Source: Alkalicoccobacillus porphyridii (GTDB taxonomy: Bacteria; Bacillota; Bacilli; Bacillales; Bacillaceae_D). From it: DNA of 64,000 nt. A model generated the notes under the pieces. That model saw only the letters and a program-made list of their open reading frames with translations. It was not told the origin of the DNA and ran no database searches. A program made the position numbers and the translations under genes. Positions 1-7,406 of this stretch are shown here, piece after piece. The first letter of the stretch is position 1; each line of letters opens with the position of its first letter. The stretch spans positions 186,001 through 250,000 of the forward strand of contig NZ_VLXZ01000001.1 in NCBI RefSeq assembly GCF_007293315.1, given 5' to 3'.

Positions 1-609
1 TAATACACCGTGAATCAATAGGACTGAAGCGTTTAATGTAGGCAACTTAGAGAGTGGGGTTCGCCAATCATAGGATTCGGGAACCTTGTTAGGTGTACCA
101 CCGATGACTCGTTTAAGCATTCGCCGGAGATCGACACGCTCCTCATAGGTCAGAAACATATCAGTGACGCCATTCCAGCTAGTAACTGTTGCTACCTCTT
201 CTCTAGCAATCGCAGCCCAAAACGCCATGACCCCACCTCTTGAAAATCCGATGAGATGAATCCCCTGCTCCGAATCAAAAGTGGGGATCGTCTTTAGTAG
301 ATCAACCGCACTTATACCATCCTCACGATCCTTCCCAGCAAAATCTTCATTTCCTTCGCCACCCTTGTTCCCCCGGTAAAATGGAGCTAAGACAACAAAT
401 CCCTCTGATGCCCATTGGATGATGCGTTGGACCCTTACCATGCCTACATTTTTTATTCCGCCTCTAAGATAAACTAAGCCTGGCAGTGATTGACTCCATG
501 CAGGCTCTGCTAGATATCCCTTAACTCTTAACCCATCACTCAAATATGTTAACAAAAATAAACGAATATCGGGGTGGGGAGAAGGGATACGTTGTTTGTT
601 AATAAGCAC
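1..609 (-). CDS. ytmA: YtmA-like alpha/beta hydrolase (3' part cut off by window edge)
   Basis: Reading the minus strand from a GTG at 609 gives an open frame that runs off the window start, so the C-terminus is missing (about 203 codons seen). It carries the nucleophile elbow GFSRGG (catalytic Ser of the alpha/beta-hydrolase fold, about residue 123) and an upstream LAPFYRGN segment that resembles the oxyanion-hole region of prolyl-oligopeptidase-like esterases. The sequence ends in LLIHGVL, the usual strand before the acid/His part. A strong SD (GGAGGGGG) overlaps the stop codon of ytkD, so the two genes should be co-transcribed and translationally coupled. The ytkD-ytmA neighbourhood is known from B. 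subtilis. The substrate is unknown; the YtmA name is a family-level recognition. Confidence 0.75.
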   Translation of the reverse strand, partial: MLINKQRIPSPHPDIRLFLLTYLSDGLRVKGYLAEPAWSQSLPGLVYLRGGIKNVGMVRVQRIIQWASEGFVVLAPFYRGNKGGEGNEDFAGKDREDGISAVDLLKTIPTFDSEQGIHLIGFSRGGVMAFWAAIAREEVATVTSWNGVTDMFLTYEERVDLRRMLKRVIGGTPNKVPESYDWRTPLSKLPTLNASVLLIHGVL

Positions 610-621
610 GTACGCCCCCTC

Positions 622-1089
622 CTAGATCAACCCTTGTGTATCTATGTACGAAAGACAGTGAGTAAGAACATGATCTTTCATAATAAAGCTATAATGCTCA
701 TCTTGACGCAAATTCTTCGGAAAATGGCTGACACAAACGGGCCCATCTGTTTCTAAATAGTCTTCTTTTGTTTCTAAAGTATGTATTTCTGCATAATAGA
801 TATTTTTACAAATCTGTTCTGTAGGAATCTGATATTGTCCAATATATCGAAGACTGCTTATGTCCGCTCCTGTTTCCTCTAGTACCTCCCTACAGGCTGC
901 CTGTTCAGCCTTTTCACTTTTTTCAACTTTCCCCCCAGGAAACTCCAAGCCACGCTTTTTATGATTGGTTAACAGCCACTGATTTCTATACCGACATATC
1001 ACCCACACATGCATAGGGTTAGCTGAAAAAGGGTGATCCTCAAAGGACAATTGCACCTCTCGCTTATAATAATCTAAAAACGTGTGCAC
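622..1089 (-). CDS. ytkD: Nudix hydrolase YtkD (nucleoside triphosphatase / RNA pyrophosphohydrolase type)
   Basis: A 155-residue Nudix protein. The Nudix box is visible as G(G)KVEKSEKAEQAACREVLEETGA at about residues 52-75, with the metal-binding REVLEETG core. Known YtkD removes phosphates from (8-oxo-)dGTP and from RNA 5' ends, and length and the conserved MHVWVICRYRNQWLLTNHK segment before the box fit YtkD rather than a generic Nudix. The start is GTG at 1089, preceded by GGGGGA. It is followed directly by the ytmA-like gene, whose SD overlaps the TAG stop. The 148 bp upstream, up to the MFS gene, show no terminator that I could identify. Confidence 0.85.
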   Translation of the reverse strand: MHTFLDYYKREVQLSFEDHPFSANPMHVWVICRYRNQWLLTNHKKRGLEFPGGKVEKSEKAEQAACREVLEETGADISSLRYIGQYQIPTEQICKNIYYAEIHTLETKEDYLETDGPVCVSHFPKNLRQDEHYSFIMKDHVLTHCLSYIDTQGLI

Positions 1090-1237
1090 TCTAATCCCCC
1101 ATTCCTGCTTTTTATAGCAGTATACCCCTTATAGACGCTTATTTCTATGCTCAGCTCCGATAGAGTCCATGCTTATTTGGAAATTACATCGATGTAAAGA
1201 AATAGAGGGAGGATAATGGTTTAGTTTCTTCCTTACC

Positions 1238-2449
1238 TTAGCTCCAGTTACTCTTAATTGGCTTTTCTGGCTTAATCATCACAATTGTTAGAAGCAGGGA
1301 TATCAAACAAAAAAGCGCATGAGAAAAGAAAATAACAAAATGGTTAAACTGAGCGAGTGCAGCAAAAACAGGTGGGCCAAGTGCCACGCCAACAAATCGC
1401 ATACTGCTGTATAAAGAGGTGATAGACCCTCGTTGTTCTTGTCTAATACCCTCTGTCACAAAAGCATCTAAGCTTGGTAATGCTGCTCCAATACCTAATC
1501 CAGCAAGAAATAAAGCCGTCAGGAGGACATAGATATCCTCTGATAAGGAAATCCACATGATTGATATTGTAAGCAGGGCTAAGCCGAACACTGTATACCA
1601 TTTCATTTTCATTTTATCTTGACCAATCAGTTTCCCTGACAAATAAGAAGAAAGGCATAGCGCAGCCAGAGGAAAAGCCAAAACGACTCCCTTTTTTATA
1701 TCCTGGATACCATATTGCTTCTCTAAATGAGTGGACAAATAAAATAATAGCCCGAAAATCAAGTACATACATAAACCACCAATAAAAAAGACAATAAAAA
1801 GCCAGCGACCTTCTCGTTTAAAAATTTCCTTAATTGATTTAATAAACGCTTTGAATTTTTGTGGTTTTTTTTGGCTGGGTTGGATGTGAACAAAAAAGAT
1901 AAGCAGGAGGATAGAAATAAAACAAAAAATAGGAAAAGAGAAAAAAGGAAGGTACCAAATAATTGAAGCAAGTATAGCTCCAAGGATCGGACTAATTACC
2001 TTACCAAAGGTATTGGATGTCTCAACTAATCCTAAACCAGCACTTACTTCTTTTTCTGTTGTGAACAAATCCCCAACTAAGGGAAAGGCAATAGGAGCAG
2101 CACCTGCCGCGCCAATCCCTTGTAGTAGCCTTCCTGCTAATATCCAGAAATAGGGGGAATCAAAACGCCATGCGGCCACACCAGCCAAGGTTCCTCCCGC
2201 CGCAGCCAAAATTAAACTTGGGATAATCACTTGTTTTCTTCCTATGTGATCAGATAAGTAGCCAGCGATTGGAATGCACAAAATCGCTACGATGGAATAC
2301 ACAGTGATGAGTAAACTAACTTGTAAAGAACTGATCCCTAATTTTTTTTCGATTGTAGGAAGGACGGGGATCAGCATTGAATTACCTAACGTCATCACAA
2401 GGGGAATCGATGCAATGGATCCAATTCCCCATATATTCTTTTGTTTCAC
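1238..2449 (-). CDS. MFS drug:H+ antiporter-type transporter
   Basis: This is a 403-residue protein with the pattern of 12 hydrophobic segments. The loop 2-3 signature GYLSDHIGRKQV (about residues 62-73) and the antiporter motif C-like stretch in TM5 (GLVETSNTFGKVISPILGA) point to the DHA1 multidrug efflux group of the major facilitator superfamily. The start is GTG at 2449 behind a GGGGGGAGAGAG ribosome site. It stands alone: a terminator of the upstream gene lies at 2520-2560. The transported compound cannot be told from sequence. It resembles B. subtilis Bmr/Blt/YttB-type proteins only at family level. Confidence 0.8.
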   Translation of the reverse strand: MKQKNIWGIGSIASIPLVMTLGNSMLIPVLPTIEKKLGISSLQVSLLITVYSIVAILCIPIAGYLSDHIGRKQVIIPSLILAAAGGTLAGVAAWRFDSPYFWILAGRLLQGIGAAGAAPIAFPLVGDLFTTEKEVSAGLGLVETSNTFGKVISPILGAILASIIWYLPFFSFPIFCFISILLLIFFVHIQPSQKKPQKFKAFIKSIKEIFKREGRWLFIVFFIGGLCMYLIFGLLFYLSTHLEKQYGIQDIKKGVVLAFPLAALCLSSYLSGKLIGQDKMKMKWYTVFGLALLTISIMWISLSEDIYVLLTALFLAGLGIGAALPSLDAFVTEGIRQEQRGSITSLYSSMRFVGVALGPPVFAALAQFNHFVIFFSHALFCLISLLLTIVMIKPEKPIKSNWS

Positions 2450-2519
2450 CTCTCTCCCCCCTTAAACTCTCTGTTATTAGTCTTAGTATAAAATAAACTC
2501 GGGACTCTATTCACAACAT

Positions 2520-2560
2520 AAAAAAAAGAAGCTGGCGAGAAATGAATCTTCACCAGCTTC
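2520..2560 (-). terminator. Rho-independent terminator of the YwpF-like gene
   Basis: Stem arms GAAGCTGG and CCAGCTTC (2528-2535 / 2553-2560). Read on the minus strand they are followed by eight Ts, 11 bp past the stop of the gene ending at 2572. Confidence 0.85.
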
Positions 2561-2571
2561 GGTCATCTTCT

Positions 2572-3063
2572 TTAAAGCAGAACGTATTTTCCGCTTTCTT
2601 TAAGATCCTTATACACTTCATTTAATGTCTTGTCTGAATAGGAATCAAGGTTTTCTGTACGCTGTTTAAACCGCTCAAGCAAACTCTCCGTAGAATGCCC
2701 ATCTGAAAGAAGGTCTTCCAGAACATCCTCCAATACATCATCACGCCCAAGTACAATGCGCCCTTTGAAAACAATACTATAGCCTTCACTCAACTCAGTA
2801 ATTGTCTCAATACTTGTAATCATAGCTGCCGGATGATTATCTTTGCTTGTAATAATTACATTTAAAAAAACATGACGATTGGCTTGTTGTTCCCCTTCAA
2901 AAAAAGTCTTAAATTCCTTAGGAACCACGGCATCGATAAACCATGTTCGTTCACTGTTTTCCATATTAATAATCAACCCATCTGTAAGCGGAATGGCTTC
3001 CTGTCTAATCGTTTCATTATCTCCAGCTAACAAGTACAACGCATACAATTTAAAAGTCTTCAC
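2572..3063 (-). CDS. YwpF-like protein
   Basis: A 163-residue soluble protein that begins MKTFKLYALYLLAGD and has the segment PLTDGLIINMENSERTWFID, which I associate with the YwpF-like family of Bacillus (function unknown). The C-terminal quarter (about 115-155) is charged and helical, longer than in B. subtilis YwpF as I remember it (about 136 residues). The start is GTG at 3063 after GGGAGGTGCTTT. It is monocistronic: its own terminator follows and a terminator-like hairpin of the neighbouring small gene lies upstream. The family call is from memory of sequence resemblance and could be wrong; no catalytic motif is visible. Confidence 0.55.
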   Translation of the reverse strand: MKTFKLYALYLLAGDNETIRQEAIPLTDGLIINMENSERTWFIDAVVPKEFKTFFEGEQQANRHVFLNVIITSKDNHPAAMITSIETITELSEGYSIVFKGRIVLGRDDVLEDVLEDLLSDGHSTESLLERFKQRTENLDSYSDKTLNEVYKDLKESGKYVLL

Positions 3064-3143
3064 AAAGCACCTCCCGTAACAAATTAGTTACTTATATTTA
3101 ACCACAGTGAACATCCGAAGTAAATCTGTGGCCTTTTTTGGCG

Positions 3144-3180
3144 AAAAAAAAGCAGCAGCTTCCAATGATGGAAACCCTGC
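3144..3180 (-). terminator. Terminator downstream of the 49-residue ORF
   Basis: Minus-strand imperfect hairpin (GCAGGGTTTCC / GGAAGCTGCTGC) followed by eight Ts. It lies 15 bp after the stop at 3195. Confidence 0.65.
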
Positions 3181-3194
3181 TCGTACGACAGACA

Positions 3195-3344
3195 CTAAGA
3201 ACTTTTAACGTCCTTAAATAGTGTCTCGATTTGTTTTTGTTCGACCCACTTTAGAAACTTCTTCTCTTCTGGTGTCAAATCTCTTTGCAGCTTAGATTTG
3301 AAATCGTTAACCAGTTCTTCATATAAGTGATTTATACATGTCAT
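3195..3344 (-). CDS. Small hypothetical protein (49 aa)
   Basis: This frame encodes MTCINHLYEELVNDFKSK followed by LQRDLTPEEKKFLKWVEQKQ and a short charged tail, ending in a TAG at 3195. The LTPEEKKFLKW helix resembles those of other tiny soluble Bacillus proteins, but I do not recognise a family. The ribosome site is weak (GGGG, 8 nt before the ATG). Support comes from the dedicated terminator directly downstream. The function is unknown. It lies 167 bp downstream of sda on the same strand and could share its transcript; I see nothing else in that gap. Confidence 0.5.
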   Translation of the reverse strand: MTCINHLYEELVNDFKSKLQRDLTPEEKKFLKWVEQKQIETLFKDVKSS

Positions 3345-3511
3345 GTGTAATGCCCCATTTCTATAAGAACTTAATAGTTAAGCATCGCGACTAATTACGC
3401 CATCCTCTCCATCAACTTATATTCATAAATGTGGACGATATGACTTTTTGGTTAACATGTAACTTCAACTTACATACCCAGATTCCTGCTTTAACTTTTC
3501 TGTTTTTTTCG

Positions 3512-3667
3512 TTAAATGGTCGGAGTCGCATAATATGAGTCCAACTTATGCAGTAAATGACGATCGACAAGCTCTTGATGAAGAAGCATGATAAAGTCTT
3601 CATTTAAATCCAGCTCTTTTGCTTTTACATACGCTTCCACCAACATATCATTATTTAAATTATCCAT
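3512..3667 (-). CDS. sda: Sda-like sporulation checkpoint protein (histidine kinase inhibitor)
   Basis: A 51-residue protein. Its core LVEAYVKAKELDLNEDFIML aligns well with B. subtilis Sda ([21 protein letters not shown] as I remember it), the small helical-hairpin protein that binds the dimerisation domain of KinA/KinB and blocks the phosphorelay when replication is disturbed. The start is ATG at 3667 behind a very good SD (GGAGGGA, 3-nt gap to the start codon's leader). It begins 26 bp after the stop of patB on the same strand, so it may be read from the patB transcript. In B. subtilis sda has its own promoter with DnaA boxes; I see no TTATCCACA-like box in the short gap here. The tail after residue 40 is longer than in Sda. 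Confidence 0.8.
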   Translation of the reverse strand: MDNLNNDMLVEAYVKAKELDLNEDFIMLLHQELVDRHLLHKLDSYYATPTI

Positions 3668-3692
3668 TATCCCTCCGACACACACTCCTATT

Positions 3693-4874
3693 TTAGAATT
3701 TGCTTTTGAGATAAGCTTGTTTCATTCGATTTAGCCCTTCTTCTAATGTCGCTTTTGGACATGCTAAGTTAAGGCGTTCAAAGTTTTCTGCTTCTCTTCC
3801 AAACGTCGGACCATGGTTAAGAGCTACTCTCGCCTCTTCAACTAACCATTTTTTTCGTTGCTCCGATGTTAAAGGAATCTCATTAAAATCCAGCCAAAGC
3901 AGATACGTTCCCTGTGGCTTAATTACGTTGATTTTAGGCATATTCTCTCTGATAAATTGAGCGGCAAACCGGTAATTTTCTTGTATATACTTCATCAGCT
4001 CTTCTAGCCACTCTTCTCCTTTGTTATACGCTGTTTCAGTTGCTAACTCGGCGAACGCATTCTGGCTATTCATGAATGTACTCTCTAAAAATCGTCTTAA
4101 CTGCAGGCGAAGTTTATTATCCTTCACAACAATATATGAAGCAATAATTCCTGCTAAATTAAATGTTTTTGTTGGAGCCATACATGTGAATGTTCGTTCA
4201 GCCATATCTTCATTAATGGAGGCAAGCGGAATATGTTGATACCCGTCGTATAATAAATCAGCATGAATCTCATCAGAAATCACCAGTAAATCATACTTCT
4301 TGCAGACAGCCGCTAATGCTTCCAACTCCTGCTTGGACCACACTCTGCCACCAGGATTATGAGGATGACAAAACAGTAGCATCTTTGTTCTTTCTGTAAT
4401 TGAAGCTTCAAGTTGCTCTAAATCCATTTTAAATTGGCCTGTTGTTTCATCTTGTTGAAGTGGGTTTCTTAGAACTGAGCGGTCATTCAATTTAATTACG
4501 TCATAAAATGGATAGTAAACTGGGGTTTGGATGACGATTTCATCTCCAAGATCGGTAAACGACTTAATGATATTACTAATTGTTGGGACGATACCAACTG
4601 TGTGGATCAACCATTTTTCACTAATCTCCCATTCATACCTACGCCTTGCCCAATTAACAATGGATTCATTCACGGAAGAAGAAGGAGTGATGTAACCAAA
4701 CACACCTTGCTGTACTCGTTCTGTAAGTGCATCAAGTACTGGTTGAGGAGCTTTGAAATCCATGTCTGCCACCCAAAGCGGTATCAATTCATCGGCTCCG
4801 TATCTTTTTACTACTCCATCCCACTTTAATGAATTTGTTCCTTTTCTTTCAATAACCTCATCAAACTGATGCAT
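3693..4874 (-). CDS. patB: PatB/MalY-type cystathionine beta-lyase (PLP aminotransferase fold)
   Basis: A 393-residue fold-type I PLP enzyme. Key parts are WVADMDFKAP near residue 35, the Asn of HNPGGRVW, the SDEIHADL cofactor-binding Asp, and the Schiff-base Lys in APTKTFNLAG (about residue 235). These are the hallmarks of the MalY/PatB subgroup, which cleaves cystathionine and cysteine to pyruvate, ammonia and a thiol. The start ATG at 4874 has a clear AAGGAG site. The 235 bp between it and the divergent phospholipase D-like gene hold the promoters of both; no operator was recognised. The small sda gene follows 26 bp downstream. Confidence 0.85.
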   Translation of the reverse strand: MHQFDEVIERKGTNSLKWDGVVKRYGADELIPLWVADMDFKAPQPVLDALTERVQQGVFGYITPSSSVNESIVNWARRRYEWEISEKWLIHTVGIVPTISNIIKSFTDLGDEIVIQTPVYYPFYDVIKLNDRSVLRNPLQQDETTGQFKMDLEQLEASITERTKMLLFCHPHNPGGRVWSKQELEALAAVCKKYDLLVISDEIHADLLYDGYQHIPLASINEDMAERTFTCMAPTKTFNLAGIIASYIVVKDNKLRLQLRRFLESTFMNSQNAFAELATETAYNKGEEWLEELMKYIQENYRFAAQFIRENMPKINVIKPQGTYLLWLDFNEIPLTSEQRKKWLVEEARVALNHGPTFGREAENFERLNLACPKATLEEGLNRMKQAYLKSKF

Positions 4875-5109
4875 CCTGACACTCCTTCTTTCCGTCTAAC
4901 AAAACCAAAAGCTGTTAGAGAAAATCCATAACTCTAATTCGATAAAAAGTTTGGCTTTTCCTTTTTATTCATCAAGGTTTCGTTCGACGAATTTTTTAAC
5001 TATGTAATTGCTACTCATTTTACATGCTGCATAGTTTAAAAACAATTGTTTAGAACTCAGGCTTTTAAGGAATGGTAATCTCAGATAAAGTAATAAAAAG
5101 GAGAATGAC

Positions 5110-6552
5110 ATGTCAGGAAAACTATTTAATAAAAAGTATGCAGCACTACTTTTTATCCTCGCTTTTCTATTCATTTATATCGGTAACATTATACATGGTG
5201 TGAACCGCCCGCTACCTCATACAAATATTTCCTACGAAAGTGAATTAAAGCCGGTGTATGACCCTGTATTTCTCAGTGACATTACTCATCAGCAAATGGA
5301 TGAGCAAATACTAGAACAAGATATATTTGAATACATCAAACAAATGATTCAGGAAGCAGATGACTGGATCGTATTTGATATGTTTTTATTTAATAATATA
5401 TATCAAGAAGAAGAGAGCTTCCCTGCCTTAGCTGAAGAAATGACAGCTGTACTTATTCAGAAAAAACAAAGCAATCCTGACATGGAAATTACGGTTATTA
5501 CAGATCCAGTAAATACAATGTATGGGGCATTTGAACCTGATTACCTTGCTGAGCTTCAAGATGAGGACATACCAGTTATTATTAGTGACTTGACGACTCT
5601 AAGGGATTCTAATCCTTTATTCGCAAGCTATTATAAAATGTTTTTACGTTGGGACACTCTAAAGTGGGGTAACTGGCTTCCCAACCCATTAGGGTCAAAT
5701 GGCCATGATGTAAATCTCCATTCATATTTTGGATCTTTGAACGGAAAAGCTAACCATCGAAAAGTAGTAGTAACGGAGAATGAGGGCTTAATCACTTCAG
5801 GAAACCCTCATAATGCAAGCGCCTATCATAATAATACTGCGATTGCTTTTAAGGGGGAATTAGTATGGGATCTCCTCTTAACAGAAGAAGCTGTAGCTAA
5901 CTATTCTGCCAATCGTACATTAATACCAAATTCCTTATCACAAACAGACGAAGCCCACACAGACATTTATGGACAAGTCTTAACAGAGAGTAAAATTCAT
6001 AAAAAAGCTTTATCTATGATAAACGAGGCTGAACAAGGTGATACCATTTGGATGGGGATGCTTTATTTATCAGAATCCCTGATTTGTGACGCGTTAGTTG
6101 AAGCTGCACATAGAGGCGTTTCCGTTCAGATTGTGTTAGATCAAAACATTGAATCCTTTGGAAACCAAAAAATTGGATTGCCTAATAAACCGGTAGCGTA
6201 TCGATTATTGCAGGAAGCGAATTCAAATCTGCAAATACGTTGGTATGAAACCGAGAAAGAGCAGTATCATCCAAAGCTTCTATTTGTCGATTCCACATAT
6301 AATGCCCGGATCTTAAACGGTTCCGCTAATTTCACACGACGTAATCTTGAGGATTTAAATCTGGAGACCAACCTGTACCTTCAGTCTGATGCCGATGCAG
6401 ACATAGCGAATGATATCCGAGAATATTTCCACCGTATTTGGAACAACCAGGATGGTCAATTTACGGCAGATTATGAGGAGTATAAGGATGAAGCATTATG
6501 GCTACGTGCACTGTACTCCATCCAAAAGCTTACGAAGCTTTCGACCTATTGA
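5110..6552 (+). CDS. Membrane-anchored phospholipase D-family protein (cardiolipin synthase-like)
   Basis: A 480-residue protein with one N-terminal membrane segment (ALLFILAFLFIYIGNII, about 13-30) and two PLD repeats. The first HKD copy reads HRKVVVTEN, then SGNPHN (about 218-240). It has Glu where Asp is usual. The second reads HPKLLFVD, then NGSANFTRRN (about 394-417), and is canonical. This arrangement fits phosphatidyl transferases or phospholipases acting at the membrane outer face. The protein is of cardiolipin synthase length but has only one TM, so the substrate is open. SD AAAAGGAG precedes the ATG. The 850 bp after it contain only repeats and no clear terminator. Confidence 0.75.
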   Translation: MSGKLFNKKYAALLFILAFLFIYIGNIIHGVNRPLPHTNISYESELKPVYDPVFLSDITHQQMDEQILEQDIFEYIKQMIQEADDWIVFDMFLFNNIYQEEESFPALAEEMTAVLIQKKQSNPDMEITVITDPVNTMYGAFEPDYLAELQDEDIPVIISDLTTLRDSNPLFASYYKMFLRWDTLKWGNWLPNPLGSNGHDVNLHSYFGSLNGKANHRKVVVTENEGLITSGNPHNASAYHNNTAIAFKGELVWDLLLTEEAVANYSANRTLIPNSLSQTDEAHTDIYGQVLTESKIHKKALSMINEAEQGDTIWMGMLYLSESLICDALVEAAHRGVSVQIVLDQNIESFGNQKIGLPNKPVAYRLLQEANSNLQIRWYETEKEQYHPKLLFVDSTYNARILNGSANFTRRNLEDLNLETNLYLQSDADADIANDIREYFHRIWNNQDGQFTADYEEYKDEALWLRALYSIQKLTKLSTY

Positions 6553-6589
6553 AACGTCGTCCACGGAATAAGGCACGCACCCGTGGGCG

Positions 6590-6790
6590 GGAAAAAGTCG
6601 TTTAAAAATGAGCTCATGCCTCGCTACAGGAGAAACCTACGCTCTTGTTTAGGATTAAACAAATGACCATCATTCTCATTTAAGGAAATCAAGGATGTTT
6701 TTGATTTGTAATAAGATTCATTTTAATTAAAATATCTCTTCTTCAGTGGTGCCTGGTATAATCCCCCAGGAGTCGGTCCCATTCCGTCCG
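6590..6790 (-). repeat. Degenerate fragment of the dispersed palindromic repeat (variant arm)
   Basis: Left end GAAAAAGTCG...GAGCTCATGCC...CTACAGGAGAAACCTACGCT matches the start of the repeat read in reverse. The core hairpin is missing. It continues with AAATGACCA..CATT..AAGGAAAT..AAGGAT, the same variant arm seen at 32990-33080, and ends TTCAGTGGTGCC. Confidence 0.6.
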
Positions 6791-6924
6791 CTGTAAAAGT
6801 GCATAAACTCACAGAAAAAATCAGATGGCTGATGTGCTCAACTACACTAATTACTAGGTTGTTATTTGAGAGAAAACTCAACCAGCTGAGCCAGAAATCT
6901 GAGACTCCTGCGGGATAGAAGAGT

Positions 6925-7138
6925 CCACTAAAAAGACTGCGAACGTTCTTTAACTTTAATTGTTTAAGGTCAGAACATTAGCGGAAGGAGAACCCGTAGA
7001 CTCCTGCGGAACAGAACGTGTCTGAAGACATCGAAGTGGTGGTTTTCCACTTCGAGGGCTGAGGCCGTTCCCGCGGAAAGCGTAGGGTTCTCCTGTAGCG
7101 GCGCTATTTAGCTCATACTTACATGACTTTTTCAGTAA
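6925..7138 (+). repeat. Dispersed palindromic repeat, copy A
   Basis: Runs from CCACTAAAAAGACTGCGAACG to TGACTTTTTCAGTAACT. It includes the shared core GCGGAAGGAGAACCCGTAGA, the hairpin GAAGTGG/CCACTTC and the distal arm GGGTTCTCC, which can pair with GGAGAACCC. No coding function. It lies in the 850-bp gap between two plus-strand genes, in a cluster of repeat pieces. Confidence 0.85.
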
Positions 7139-7145
7139 CTTCGAT

Positions 7146-7255
7146 AGAACCCGTCTGAAGACATAAAAGGGTCGTTTTCCATTTCAAGGGCTGAGGCCGT
7201 TCCCACGAAAAGCGAAGGTTTTCTGGCGGAGCGGCATTCAGATGCTGTTCAGGCG
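7146..7255 (+). repeat. Truncated, diverged core of the same repeat
   Basis: GAACCCGTCTGAAGACAT, then TTTCAAGGGCTGAGGCCGTT and GCGAAGGTTTTC correspond to the middle of copy A with many changes. It starts directly after copy A. The remaining bases to the yfmM start hold an AT-rich promoter-like stretch (TATAAT near 7373) and nothing else that I recognise. Confidence 0.65.
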
Positions 7256-7406
7256 GTGATTACGGGTACGAAGGATTGTGTTGAAACTCGGCGTAGTTTA
7301 TTCAACTTCAAATAAATTAGGACAATGTGCATATTATGCCTTCTGACTCAAGCTCATAAGTATGGTAAAATAATATAATCAGATTTTAGCAAAGCAGGGT
7401 GTTTAA

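Noticed and set aside
1759-1983. 74-residue Leu/Phe-rich frame within the MFS transporter gene
   Set aside because: A shifted reading of the transporter's membrane segments without a ribosome site.
6553-7406. CRISPR array in the repeat-rich gap
   Set aside because: Repeats are single long palindromes of about 225 bp, not regularly spaced short direct repeats, and no cas gene is present.
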